Assembly (NCBI RefSeq): GCF_022846435.1
Contig: NZ_AP025627.1
Location: 1,894,001-1,958,000, forward strand
Length of the DNA: 64,000 nucleotides
Direction of reading: 5' to 3'
Source of the DNA: Parageobacillus sp. KH3-4
GTDB lineage: Bacteria > Bacillota > Bacilli > Bacillales > Anoxybacillaceae
The translations under genes were made by a program, and so were the position numbers. Positions 17,235 through 26,180 of the stretch are shown here, piece after piece. Numbering within the stretch: the stretch's first letter is position 1; the number at the start of each line of letters is the position of its first letter. The notes beneath the pieces are model-generated. The model saw only the letters and a program-made list of their open reading frames with translations, was not told the DNA's origin and searched no databases.

Positions 17235-17975
17235 TTAGAAGTATAAGCATAATTTAGCCAATTGGAATCCCAGTGTTTCTTTATTTGCCGTAATTACTTC
17301 TATAACATCCATATCTTTTAATACTGTATTCATTGGTTTATACTTACCGTTCACTTTCGCAAAAGACATCCTTTTAGCTGAAGAAGGATTTACAATGAAA
17401 GCAAAATCAAGTACTGTTGATCCTTCTGGCAGTAAAAAAATATCCATCTTAGGTGTAAAAACAGCGATTTCTCTTTGAAATAATTCAAATGAAGCCAAAT
17501 CATAAAATTCAATTGGATTATTGGAGATTGACTTTACAGCATTGATTGAGTTTCTTAATAGCGCCGAACTTAAATTCCTTATTTCTTCTTGGGATAAATC
17601 ATCTCGCAATAAGTGAAATACCCCTTTTTCACTTGAAGCCCAATCAGCTTCTGTTTGTATAGTGACTTTAACCTCCATTCCATTAATGATTACCTTTGTT
17701 TGGAGGTATCTTGAGAAAATGCTTTTTTCGATTGCGATGTTATCTTCAAATTGCCCTTCAATCGGTTTAAATGAATTATGCAGGATTCCCAAAATAGAAT
17801 AACAGTGAATCGTTGAATCGGTAACAACTTTTACACCAAACAAATCAGATAGCGCATAGCCTTCTTGTAAAAGGGAATAAGCCGTATATAGAGGCATTCT
17901 ATCCCAATCGATTTTAGCCACAAACGAATAACCGTTATTTTCTAACTTCTCTTTGATTATATCAACCAACTGCAT
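17235..17975 (-). CDS. degenerate RelA synthetase-like domain plus TGS domain
   Basis: 246 residues. Residues about 42-120 follow the (p)ppGpp synthetase core (LSDLFGVKVV, HCYSILGILHNSFKPIEGQF, then EDNIA), and residues 170-231 are a TGS domain (VFTPKMDIFLLPEGSTVLDFAF, AKVNGKYKPMNTVLKDMDVIEVIT). The HD hydrolase domain, the C-terminal helical/ACT regions and the catalytic tyrosine block (normally GYQSLHT) are missing; that position reads SRYLQT. The EVQIRT glutamate motif reads KVTIQT. The ATG at 17975 abuts GGGAGGG, so a TTG at 17969 is the likelier start. Probably a non-catalytic alarmone- or ribosome-related paralogue. Confidence 0.7.
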   Translation of the reverse strand: MQLVDIIKEKLENNGYSFVAKIDWDRMPLYTAYSLLQEGYALSDLFGVKVVTDSTIHCYSILGILHNSFKPIEGQFEDNIAIEKSIFSRYLQTKVIINGMEVKVTIQTEADWASSEKGVFHLLRDDLSQEEIRNLSSALLRNSINAVKSISNNPIEFYDLASFELFQREIAVFTPKMDIFLLPEGSTVLDFAFIVNPSSAKRMSFAKVNGKYKPMNTVLKDMDVIEVITANKETLGFQLAKLCLYF

Positions 17976-18332
17976 CCCTCCCGGATTTTAAAGTAAATTA
18001 CAACAAATCATAACAACCGAAATATAAATTTTCAAACATAATTTATATTTTTGTAACAATCAGCCAATTATTATTCGAACAGAAAACCAACACCATTTTT
18101 TCACACAATCTTATCAAAGTTATGAAGATATAGATTCCTTAAAAACCAGAGTGGATAAAAATATTTGCTGGAAAGAAACGTTTACAAATATTTTGCAATA
18201 ATCATATAAAAAGGTACCGTCAAAAATCGGTTGATCCAATATCTATAAAAAAGAAAAAAACGGCGCTGATCCGAACAGTGCAGACCATTCGAATCAGCGC
18301 CGATACCAATTGTAATCTGATCGCGCCCCGCT
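17976..18332. other. intergenic between AT-rich and GC-rich blocks
   Basis: Holds the terminator at 18261-18302 and presumably the RelA-like gene's promoter. Composition changes sharply from AT-rich to GC-rich at about 18.26 kb. A short string CCGTCAAAAAT is shared with 15424. Confidence 0.4.
18261..18302 (-). terminator. intrinsic terminator of the sugar operon
   Basis: CGGCGCTGAT and ATCAGCGCCG form a perfect 10-base stem, followed on the minus strand by TTTTTTTCTTTTTT. It sits 31 bases beyond the phosphomannomutase stop. Confidence 0.9.
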
Positions 18333-19757
18333 TCACCACGCGATGTTTAAGTTAAGCGGCGGCTTGGAAAGCACGTCGGCCAACTGTTGTTTAATATCAG
18401 CCAATGCTTCCGGTGACGCGGCTTCAGCACGCAGTACCAGAATTGGCTGCGTATTCGACGGGCGCACCAATCCCCAGCCGTTTTTGAATTGAATGCGGGC
18501 GCCGTCCACATCGACGACTTCATGGCTGTCCGCAAACCGCTGTTTTACCGCAGCGATGGCTTCTGCCTTTTTCTCCTCCGGACAAGGCACGCGCGTCTCC
18601 GGAGTAGCATGATAACTTGGGACGTCGGCAAACAGTTGCGACAGTTTGCGGTCATCGTTGGATAGTATGCGCAACAGCCGTCCTGCCGCGTACAAGGCGT
18701 CATCATAACCGTAGAATTCGTCATTGAAGAACAGATGGCCAGACATCTCGCCGGCAAATGGAATTTCCGGACGGCTACGCAGCGTCGCTTTAATATGCGA
18801 ATGGCCAGTGCGATGGAAGAACGGTTTTCCGCCAAGCCGTTCAATTTCCTCCACCAACGCCTGCGAGCATTTGACCTCGACCGGTGCGTCAGCTCCCGGA
18901 TAGCGGCGGAGAATCTCGCGCCAGAATAAAATCATCAATTGGTCGCCCCAGCGGATGTTTCCTTCTTCATCAACGACTCCCAGCCGGTCTCCGTCGCCGT
19001 CGAACGCCAAACCGACATCCGCCTTTTCCCGTCGCACCGTATCAATCAAATCTTTCAAATTCTCCGGCACGACCGGATCTGGATGGTGATTAGGGAACGT
19101 CGGGTCGGATTCGCAATACAAAGGCACGACCTCGCATCCCCACGCCTCTAATGCTTTCGGAGCAATGATCGAAGCGGTTCCGTTACCGCAGTCGACCACT
19201 ACTTTAAGCTTGCGCGCCCCCAGCTTGATCTTGTTTTCCAGCATCTTCAAGTAGGCCGGCTTGATATCGAGCTCCTCCACATATCCTTCTTTCCACGAAT
19301 CGCTGCGGTTAACTCCTTGTGTTTGGAGACGTTCCATTATCCGCCGCAGTTCTTGGATGCGCTCGCCGTAAATGGTAGTCTTATTCATCGCAATCTTAAA
19401 TCCGTTTTCATCGCCAGGATTGTGGCTAGCGGTGACGATGATGCCGCACGGCACGTTAGTGTGCTCGAGGCTGTAATAAAACATCGGGGTCGTCACTAGA
19501 CCGATATCGATCACTCGGCACGATGCCTGGCTAAGCCCTGCAATCAGCGCACGATGCAATGTTGGGGAAGAGATGCGGTTGTCATGGCCGACCACTACCT
19601 TCTGCTCACCAGCTTGTTGGACCATCTCCGCAAACGCCAATCCTAGCAAGTAGGCAAAATTCTCGTCCAGATCCTCCCCAGCACGTCCGCGAATATCGTA
19701 CTCCTTAAACACGTGTGTTGGTAGAGCGGATTGTTGTTGTGCCATTGAAAAATTCAT
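18333..19757 (-). CDS. phosphomannomutase/phosphoglucomutase
   Basis: 474 residues. The start at 19757 has GGAGG upstream and overlaps the previous stop (ATGA); MAQQQ at 19745 is an alternative. Family blocks in order: FKEYDIRGRAGEDL, the phosphoserine loop TASHNPGDENGFK, the metal loop AFDGDGDRLGVVD, the sugar-binding GEMSGHLFF, and the phosphate-binding RPSNTQP. It interconverts hexose-6- and hexose-1-phosphate and would feed the nucleotidyltransferase encoded by the first gene of this operon. GC-rich codon use, unlike the genome around it. Confidence 0.9.
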   Translation of the reverse strand: MNFSMAQQQSALPTHVFKEYDIRGRAGEDLDENFAYLLGLAFAEMVQQAGEQKVVVGHDNRISSPTLHRALIAGLSQASCRVIDIGLVTTPMFYYSLEHTNVPCGIIVTASHNPGDENGFKIAMNKTTIYGERIQELRRIMERLQTQGVNRSDSWKEGYVEELDIKPAYLKMLENKIKLGARKLKVVVDCGNGTASIIAPKALEAWGCEVVPLYCESDPTFPNHHPDPVVPENLKDLIDTVRREKADVGLAFDGDGDRLGVVDEEGNIRWGDQLMILFWREILRRYPGADAPVEVKCSQALVEEIERLGGKPFFHRTGHSHIKATLRSRPEIPFAGEMSGHLFFNDEFYGYDDALYAAGRLLRILSNDDRKLSQLFADVPSYHATPETRVPCPEEKKAEAIAAVKQRFADSHEVVDVDGARIQFKNGWGLVRPSNTQPILVLRAEAASPEALADIKQQLADVLSKPPLNLNIAW

Positions 19758-20845
19758 CGTGAAACCACCTCCAATTGCAAGGATTGTGCCATGGCTTCTG
19801 TCAATAAGTAGGAAAGTGTCGACTCAGCACCCCTGTTCGGATTCGGACCATCCGAGTTAAGACCGTCACAGCAACTTCCGTCGCTCGGATCGGCAAGAGG
19901 AGTGCCGAGATCGTTATCGCCATAAAACCAATTGCGACAGCGACGAACGAGTTCACGGTACGTTTCGTCACCCAACACCCGATAAGCCTCGCGTGCAGCC
20001 AAAGCCAGCTTCATCACGTCGACAGGCTGCTGATCCCAATCAGCACGCCGGTCGATGCTGCACCAACCGCGATTGCCGACAGGACGGATGACACCGTTGC
20101 TCCCACTCATCTTTGCCGTCAGAAAGTCGAGGCTCTCTTTCGCTACTTTTAACGTTTCGTCACGTCTATGGTACCGATACGCTACAAACAGAGCCCAAGG
20201 CAGAAGCCCGTTGGCATAGGTGATTTGTGGTTCAAACCAACGCCAGTCATCCGTCCGATGTGCGCGGTAAGCGGCGAGCAAACGCTGCTCAAAGGCATCC
20301 GCCAAATTTGCAAGGTCGGACTCGGTTACGCCAGAAGGCAAAGCCAAACCGTTATTCCGCTTGGACAACATCAGGCAGCAAGCTGCAAGCCCCCAAGCTT
20401 GGCCGCGCAAAAACTGCATCTCGCCGCTGGCCGGAAGCGCTCGGCGAAAAATCTCGGCAACCACGCGGCGCCGGGCATCATCATCAAGGCTCACATACGC
20501 CGCTGCCGCCGCCCAGATGGATCGTCCCAAGCAATCATCAGAGTGCGCTTCCGCTTCCGGCGTCCGGTCAAAATGAAAGTTGTTTTGAAACGTTCCGTCT
20601 TCCCGCTGCGCCCAGAGCAGAAAGGCTAAATACCGGTCTAGCAGCCGGTATAGCCTCCGGCGCTCCCCCGACTCATCATCCTTCAACAAATCAAGCCACT
20701 CTACACACGCCCAGATGGCGCGCGCATTGTCATCGGTTGAGTATCCCTCGCGGCGGCGCGGAATGCGCCCGAGGCAATGCTCAAGCAACCCTGTATCGTC
20801 GGTCAAACGTTCCAAGTGGTCAAACTTAACGGCTGCCGGAGACAA
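19754..20845 (-). CDS. six-hairpin toroid (glycosidase-like) protein
   Basis: 363 residues from a TTG at 20845, with AGGAGAGGTG nine bases upstream and a 20-base overlap with the glycosyltransferase gene. The protein is rich in helical pairs with aromatic-acidic motifs (STDDNARAIWACVEWL, HSDDCLGRSIWAAAAAY, WFEPQITYANGLLPWALF, DWDQQPVDVMKLALAA), the look of an (alpha/alpha)6 barrel as in glycoside hydrolases or epimerases. Such domains occur fused to or beside GT4 enzymes. The exact reaction is unknown. Part of the four-gene sugar operon. Confidence 0.6.
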   Translation of the reverse strand: MSPAAVKFDHLERLTDDTGLLEHCLGRIPRRREGYSTDDNARAIWACVEWLDLLKDDESGERRRLYRLLDRYLAFLLWAQREDGTFQNNFHFDRTPEAEAHSDDCLGRSIWAAAAAYVSLDDDARRRVVAEIFRRALPASGEMQFLRGQAWGLAACCLMLSKRNNGLALPSGVTESDLANLADAFEQRLLAAYRAHRTDDWRWFEPQITYANGLLPWALFVAYRYHRRDETLKVAKESLDFLTAKMSGSNGVIRPVGNRGWCSIDRRADWDQQPVDVMKLALAAREAYRVLGDETYRELVRRCRNWFYGDNDLGTPLADPSDGSCCDGLNSDGPNPNRGAESTLSYLLTEAMAQSLQLEVVSR

Positions 20846-22043
20846 CGGATTTCACCTCTCCTTTCAATTGCGCGTCCGCTGTTTCCTCACCGCCTCTTTC
20901 TCCACAGATCTGTGCAAACAGTTGCACATATTGTGCACCAACACGCGGCCAATGCGTCGCTTCGCCAATTTTCCAAATCCGTTCCTCCCACTGCCGCAAA
21001 GCCGCTTCATCCGCCAACAGCCGCCGCAATTGCCGTTCCCATGCTTCGGTGTCGCCGTACGGCAATAACAATTCTTCGCAACCGCGCAACAAGTCGCGAG
21101 CATGCTCATATGGCGTTGTAAGGACCGGACGGCCCACGCCGACCGCATAAGCCAAAGTGCCGCTTGTAATTTGCTGCATTCCCGGATATGGGGTGACGTA
21201 AAGATCGCACGCTGTCAAATAGTCGACTAGTTCCTCCTCGCTGAAATAGCGATTAATCATTTGCACATTATTTTCCAATCCAAGACGGCGAACCATCTCC
21301 ATCAGTTCTTCGCGGTATGCTTCCCCTTCGCGTTTTTTCACTTCAGGGTGCGTCTGTCCGGCGATGACATACAGCGTCTCCGGCACTTCGCGGATGACTC
21401 CTGGCAAAGCGGCAAGCACCGATTCGATGCCTTTTCCGCGATTAAGCAATCCAAATGTGAACATCACTTTTCGTCCTGCAAAGCCAAGGCGGCGGCGGAG
21501 ACGGTTCCGTTCCTCGCGGCGCGGCACCGGCGCACCGTGCGGAATGTAGAAGATTTTGCTCTCCGACAAGTTAAACGCTCGGGTCAAATATGGAATCGCC
21601 TGACGGTTCATGACCACAATCGCGTCGCTCTCATCAGCGATTTGTTGCTGAATGCGTCGATAAGGCGGTTGAGGATCGGCAAAGATCGTGTGAAACGTCG
21701 TAACGAGCGGCTTCTTCAGCGCGCGAACGAAATCGAGTATGTATTCTCCCGCTTCGCCGCCGAAGATGCCAAACTCATGCTGCAAAACGACCACCGAAAC
21801 ATCACTGCGGTTGACCCTTTCCGCCATCCGCGCATAAGCGGCGCGGTCCTCTGCCGCCAGCGGCCAAAATTTCGGGTCATTCCGATAAACCGAATCGTCA
21901 TCATTCTCGTTATAAAGAACGATCACCGGATCAACATCGCGCCGTTTGCCGGCAATGCGCACGCTCTGCAGAAGATGTTCGGTGAACGTGGCAATGCCGC
22001 AGCGGCGCGGCGGATATGTGCTGACGTAAGCAATCCGCTTCAT
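20826..22043 (-). CDS. GT4-family glycosyltransferase
   Basis: 405 residues, GT-B fold. The N-terminal domain opens MKRIAYVSTYPPRRCGIATFTEHL, and continues with QHEFGIFGGEAGEYIL and TFHTIFADPQPPYR. The C-terminal nucleotide-sugar domain has FGLLNRGKGIESVL and the EX7E-type region, here read as YPGMQQITSGTLAYAVGVGRP. It likely uses GDP-mannose or another NDP-hexose made by its operon partners to build a glycolipid or glycan. ATGA overlap with the upstream gene. Confidence 0.85.
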   Translation of the reverse strand: MKRIAYVSTYPPRRCGIATFTEHLLQSVRIAGKRRDVDPVIVLYNENDDDSVYRNDPKFWPLAAEDRAAYARMAERVNRSDVSVVVLQHEFGIFGGEAGEYILDFVRALKKPLVTTFHTIFADPQPPYRRIQQQIADESDAIVVMNRQAIPYLTRAFNLSESKIFYIPHGAPVPRREERNRLRRRLGFAGRKVMFTFGLLNRGKGIESVLAALPGVIREVPETLYVIAGQTHPEVKKREGEAYREELMEMVRRLGLENNVQMINRYFSEEELVDYLTACDLYVTPYPGMQQITSGTLAYAVGVGRPVLTTPYEHARDLLRGCEELLLPYGDTEAWERQLRRLLADEAALRQWEERIWKIGEATHWPRVGAQYVQLFAQICGERGGEETADAQLKGEVKSVVSGSR

Positions 22044-23083
22044 GCCCGCATCACCTCTCCTGGTTGGTTAATAATTGAATTGTTGAAAACCTCGCCGGCC
22101 GGCGCCACAGTCCGGTAGCCGAAAATGCTGTTGCTGAGACGGCTGTTGTCGCGCACCACTGAGCGATCCCAAAGAATGGAGTTCGAACAATGCACGTGGG
22201 CACCGATATAACAGTTATCGCCAATCACAGCGTATGGACCGATCACTGTTTGATCGCCTATTTTCACATTATTGCCAATCAAAACCGGCGGTACCAAGAG
22301 GACACCAGCACCGAATTCGACGTCTTCCCCCGCCCAAACATCCGGCTGAATTTGACGTCCATGCATGAGCAGAGGAAACCGTCGGTTAAGCACATCCCAA
22401 TGGACTTGGCGATAACGAGCCGGAGTTCCCATGTCACGCCAATAGCCGCGGCTGACCATGCCGTATACGCCGGCACCTTCCTCAATCAAGCGCGGGAACG
22501 TTTCACGCTCAATGGAAACTTCGCGCTGCGCCGGAATATAACGCATCACTTCCGGTTCAAAAATATACAACCCTGCATTGATCCGGTTGGACGGCGCCTC
22601 TTCCCGGCGCGGCTTCTCAACAAACCGCAAAATCCGTCCGCTATCATCTTGTTCTACTACTCCGTATGAAGATGGGTCTTCTACTTCCGTCAGTGCGATG
22701 GTGGCAATTCCTCCGTGTTGTCGATGAAAATCAAGAAGAGGGACTAACTGTGGCAAGTGGACGATGTCGGCGTTGACGACCAAAAACCGTTCATCAAGAA
22801 ACCGTTCCGCGTTTTTGATGGCTCCAGCCGTACCCATTGGGAACGGTTCGAGAGAGTACTCAATCTTCACTCCCCAGCGGCGGCCGTCGCCAAAATGACG
22901 GCGAATCACATCCGGATAATGGTGTACAGCCATAATAAACTGATCAACGCCTTGTTCACGCAGATGAATGATGAGGTGTTCCAGCCATGGGCGATTTGCA
23001 ATGGGCGCCATCGGTTTCGGCAAGTTTTCCGTTAACGGGCGTAAACGTGTGCCTAAACCTCCAGCCAACAGCAATGCTTTCAT
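22040..23083 (-). CDS. NDP-sugar pyrophosphorylase (mannose-1-phosphate guanylyltransferase-like)
   Basis: 347 residues. The signature MKALLLAGGLGTRLRPLTE and KPMAPIANRPWLEHLI define the nucleotidyltransferase domain (1-235), with VNADIVHLPQL as the metal-binding loop and YWRDMGTPARY at its end. The C-terminal part is a left-handed beta-helix with hexapeptide turns (VLIGNNVKIGDQTVIGPYAVIG). This two-domain form fits bacterial GMPP- or GlmU-like uridylyl/guanylyltransferases; nucleotide choice cannot be told by eye. First gene of the operon. Confidence 0.88.
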   Translation of the reverse strand: MKALLLAGGLGTRLRPLTENLPKPMAPIANRPWLEHLIIHLREQGVDQFIMAVHHYPDVIRRHFGDGRRWGVKIEYSLEPFPMGTAGAIKNAERFLDERFLVVNADIVHLPQLVPLLDFHRQHGGIATIALTEVEDPSSYGVVEQDDSGRILRFVEKPRREEAPSNRINAGLYIFEPEVMRYIPAQREVSIERETFPRLIEEGAGVYGMVSRGYWRDMGTPARYRQVHWDVLNRRFPLLMHGRQIQPDVWAGEDVEFGAGVLLVPPVLIGNNVKIGDQTVIGPYAVIGDNCYIGAHVHCSNSILWDRSVVRDNSRLSNSIFGYRTVAPAGEVFNNSIINQPGEVMRA

Positions 23084-23460
23084 TTTGCCATCCCTCCATT
23101 AGTTTCGAATTTCATAAAATTTGTGAGCACTCTGTTAAAACTCAAACATCGAAACAGATGGAAGAATGAGAAAGTGGAAAAGTTGTTAGCACTCAATATA
23201 CCCGGTTGCTAATAATAAGTATACATAATATCCCCCGCAAATGGCAAGTAAAACGCTCTTACTATTGATATAATTGGTGCGACATGCTCTCCCTCTCTCC
23301 CATGTCCAGCTTACAAAATGATTCCTATCTGTAATGACACGCGTCACCCATTGCTAGACGGATGCAAAACGAAGGTGGCCAAAAGATGTCTCACGATATA
23401 ATTATAGGTATAATATATAACTGCCAACAATAACGCAAGATGGAGGAAGGTGAAGACGCC
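23084..23460. promoter_or_regulatory. divergent intergenic region of the sugar cluster
   Basis: AT-rich island between GC-rich divergent genes, so it must hold both promoters. TATAAT at 23409-23414 is a plausible -10 for the oxidoreductase, without a convincing -35. No operator seen. Confidence 0.4.
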
Positions 23461-24711
23461 ATGTCTTATCCGCTCTCATCATACCGTGTAGGCATTGCCG
23501 GCGCAGGCGCTTTTGCTGCATTCTTGGCCGGCGCACTCGCGACATTGCCTGAATTTCAATTGACGGCTGTTGCCGGCCGTACTGACGAAAAACGCCAGCG
23601 CGTGCTGGCCGCCTATCGCCAACGTCAACCCGATGTCGCTAGCCCGCGCGAGTACCGGGAAGCGACCGAGCTCATTCGCGATCCGGATATCGACGTGGTG
23701 GTTTTGTCGACGCCGCCCCATCTTCACGCTTCGCTCAGCAAACTGGCATTGATGCAAGGCAAACACGTACTTTTGGAAAAACCAGGGGCGCTGACTGCAG
23801 CGGCGCTGAAAGACAATGCCCATCTCGCCACAAAACAACGGCGTGCGTTCGCCGTCAACCTCGTCTTGCGCTACAACCCGCTGGTGGAAGCAGTCGAATG
23901 GATGATCCGCCACCGTCTGTTGGGGCGTGTGTACCATGCCAGCCTCCACAACGCCGCACATCGCGTCACATCGGGACATTGGTTCTGGAACCGAAACCAA
24001 AGCGGCGGCATCTTTATCGAACATGGAGTCCATTTCTTCGAAGTCGGCAGACACTGGTTTGGCGAGCCTGAAGATGCACGCGGTTTTGCCATAACCGAGG
24101 CAAGCGGCGAACAATCACGCGTGTGGGCGAGCGTCATTCACCGCGGTTGCACACGTCATGGTCATGTACGGGAAACACAATTGCCTACAAAAGAATCAGA
24201 GTCCAAATCCTTGGACGAGTACGTACCGGTTCAATATTACCATGGATTCACAATGGAGGAGGACGCTCCTGAGTCGACACAGTGGGAAGTCCACTGTGCT
24301 CAAGGGCGGATTATGCTCGAAGGTTGGATTCCTCAACGTCTGTACGTCGAGGGCGTGCTCGCAGAAGAACAGGCGAAGCAGATCGACGCCCTGCTTGATA
24401 CCGTGCCGACGCAACCAAGAGCGGACGCTTACGAACAAGTACGAGCATGGGCCACAGCGCGATTGTCTCCCAATGCGTACGCGCCTGAGCGCACATCCTC
24501 ATCTTTCGTTTCCCGCCTGCCGTATCGGCGGACGTTATCATTGTCTGATCGACAAGGATGGTACGAAGCGATGGCCCAAGCCCGCTTCTTGGATTTATGC
24601 CGGATGATCCAAGATCCAAACTGGAGCGGATTAGTGACGCTCGATGACGCTGTGGCTGACTTATCTCTAGCTGAATCTTGCACGGTTTCAGAAGTATGGC
24701 AGGAGGGCTAA
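23461..24711 (+). CDS. Gfo/Idh/MocA-family oxidoreductase
   Basis: 416 residues from the ATG at 23461, preceded by GGAGGAAGGTG; the in-frame ATG at 23440 overlies that site. The Rossmann motif GIAGAGAFAAFLAG, then STPPHLHASLSKLALMQGKHVLLEKPGALTA with the family's conserved EKP, and the catalytic-region SGGIFIEHGVHFFEV. It is expected to oxidise or reduce a sugar or cyclitol using NAD(P). It is divergent from the mannose-type operon and shares its high GC, so the two probably moved together. Confidence 0.85.
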   Translation: MSYPLSSYRVGIAGAGAFAAFLAGALATLPEFQLTAVAGRTDEKRQRVLAAYRQRQPDVASPREYREATELIRDPDIDVVVLSTPPHLHASLSKLALMQGKHVLLEKPGALTAAALKDNAHLATKQRRAFAVNLVLRYNPLVEAVEWMIRHRLLGRVYHASLHNAAHRVTSGHWFWNRNQSGGIFIEHGVHFFEVGRHWFGEPEDARGFAITEASGEQSRVWASVIHRGCTRHGHVRETQLPTKESESKSLDEYVPVQYYHGFTMEEDAPESTQWEVHCAQGRIMLEGWIPQRLYVEGVLAEEQAKQIDALLDTVPTQPRADAYEQVRAWATARLSPNAYAPERTSSSFVSRLPYRRTLSLSDRQGWYEAMAQARFLDLCRMIQDPNWSGLVTLDDAVADLSLAESCTVSEVWQEG

Positions 24712-24802
24712 TCGCAGTACTCTTCGCCGAACAATCTATGATTCTCTCTACCATTCTGCTTTGAGCATCATGCAAAAAATTGCTTGTCTGTCGCGCAAAA
24801 AG

Positions 24803-24835
24803 CCGCCAACCATCGGAAAAATGACTGGTTGGCGG
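24803..24835. terminator. terminator hairpin between convergent genes
   Basis: CCGCCAACC / GGTTGGCGG with a 15-base loop, followed by TTTCTC on the plus strand and by a CTTTTTG tract on the minus strand; likely bidirectional. The rest of 24712-24975 holds nothing recognised. Confidence 0.75.
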
Positions 24836-24975
24836 TTTCTCATTCTATCATTCTGGCGTTAGAAACCGAAACATCGCTACCGCCTAAAAGAATCTTTTTC
24901 TGTTGCGCGGCGGCGTGATAACCATAGAAGCTTTTTCTGCTTGCATACCAATTTTTTTTAGAAAAGCAAATATCG

Positions 24976-25932
24976 CTACTTTATCCATTTCACACTATCC
25001 TTCTTCTCTTCATTGACTAACAGTTGAAACACATCCGGCCTTGAGTAGTGGCCGACCACATCAAAATCAAATTGGCCGTAGGCGATCTCACGCAAATCCA
25101 AATCGGCGATAAGAACGTCTTCCTTACCATAGACAGGTTCCTTGATATAATTTCCTAATGGGCCGACGATCGCGCTGCCTCCAGCGCACATCTCATGAGG
25201 GGCTGACGCCAGTTCTTCATAGCAGGCTAAATCCGTAGGGTACATGTCCTTCGTGACATACTGATTGCAAGATAAAACAAAACATCTTCCTTCCGCCGCA
25301 ATATGGCGAATCGTAGACTGCCAGAGTTCTCTAGCATCTGCCGTCGGGGCGATATAAATTTGGACTCCTTTGGCGTACATCGCTACTCTCGCCAACGGCA
25401 TATAGTTTTCCCAACAAACGAGCGCCCCTATTCTTCCATATGGCGTATCGTAAACAGGCAAAGTGCTTCCGTCTCCCTCTCCCCAGATGATGCGTTCAGA
25501 AGCTGTAGGTTTTAGCTTTCGGTGTTTTCCAAGCAAAGTGCCGTCTGGCCCAAAAAATAAAACACTGCAATAAAGAGTGCCTCTACTAAACTCGTTATCT
25601 CTCTCAACAACACCAATAACGAGATAGACTCCTGCCTTACGGGCTGCTTCTCCTAACATTTCGGTCGTTTCACTTGGCACAGTTACGGAATTTTCCCAGT
25701 AGCGGAGCCAGTCTTTTCGCCCTTCTGGTGAACGGCTTCCAACCCTCGTTCCAAAAGTAAGCCCTCTTGGATACGCAGGAATAAAAGCTTCTGGAAATAC
25801 GACGATATTCGCGCCTTTTTCAGCAGCTTGTTTCGTTAACGAAATCGCCTTTTCCGTACTTGCTGTTCGATCCATAATCACGGAAGCAGCTTGCACGACA
25901 GCTACGCGCACATGAGATTGTTTGTTCGCCAT
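24976..25932 (-). CDS. nitrilase (carbon-nitrogen hydrolase family)
   Basis: 318 residues. The catalytic triad is visible: Glu48 in VVFPEAFIPAYPRG, Lys in KHRKLKPTASER (136-147), and Cys173 in LVCWENYMPLAR. The IWGEGDGSTL and CWENYMP signatures are those of true (aryl)aliphatic nitrilases, as opposed to amidases or ureidopropionases. It would convert a nitrile to a carboxylic acid and ammonia in the cytosol. It appears monocistronic, with no aldoxime dehydratase beside it. The ATG at 25932 has AGGAGAG upstream. Confidence 0.92.
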   Translation of the reverse strand: MANKQSHVRVAVVQAASVIMDRTASTEKAISLTKQAAEKGANIVVFPEAFIPAYPRGLTFGTRVGSRSPEGRKDWLRYWENSVTVPSETTEMLGEAARKAGVYLVIGVVERDNEFSRGTLYCSVLFFGPDGTLLGKHRKLKPTASERIIWGEGDGSTLPVYDTPYGRIGALVCWENYMPLARVAMYAKGVQIYIAPTADARELWQSTIRHIAAEGRCFVLSCNQYVTKDMYPTDLACYEELASAPHEMCAGGSAIVGPLGNYIKEPVYGKEDVLIADLDLREIAYGQFDFDVVGHYSRPDVFQLLVNEEKKDSVKWIK

Positions 25933-26082
25933 TTTAAACTCTCCTCTTTTTTATTGTTCTTTTCGTTAATTATTCTTCATTTCGAAAAATAATCCTTTAT
26001 CGTTTTGAAAGCGTTATTTTTACTTTTCTGAAAATTTTGTGGTAATATAACCATCTTTTTTTATTCAAAACAAGAAAAAAGA

Positions 26083-26115
26083 GGCACTAACTTTTGTCAT
26101 GAAACAGTTAGTGCC
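26083..26115 (-). terminator. intrinsic terminator of dabBA
   Basis: GGCACTAACT / AGTTAGTGCC perfect 10-base stem, followed on the minus strand by TCTTTTTTC, about 65 bases beyond the dabA stop. Confidence 0.9.
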
Positions 26116-26180
26116 TTCTATGACCGACGGCGGCAAAGCAATATTCTCCATACAATTAATGATGACATGCACGCGATCAA

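Noticed and set aside
17235-17975. Ordinary RelA/SpoT or small alarmone synthetase
   Set aside because: Catalytic motifs are missing, the HD domain is absent, and small alarmone synthetases lack TGS.
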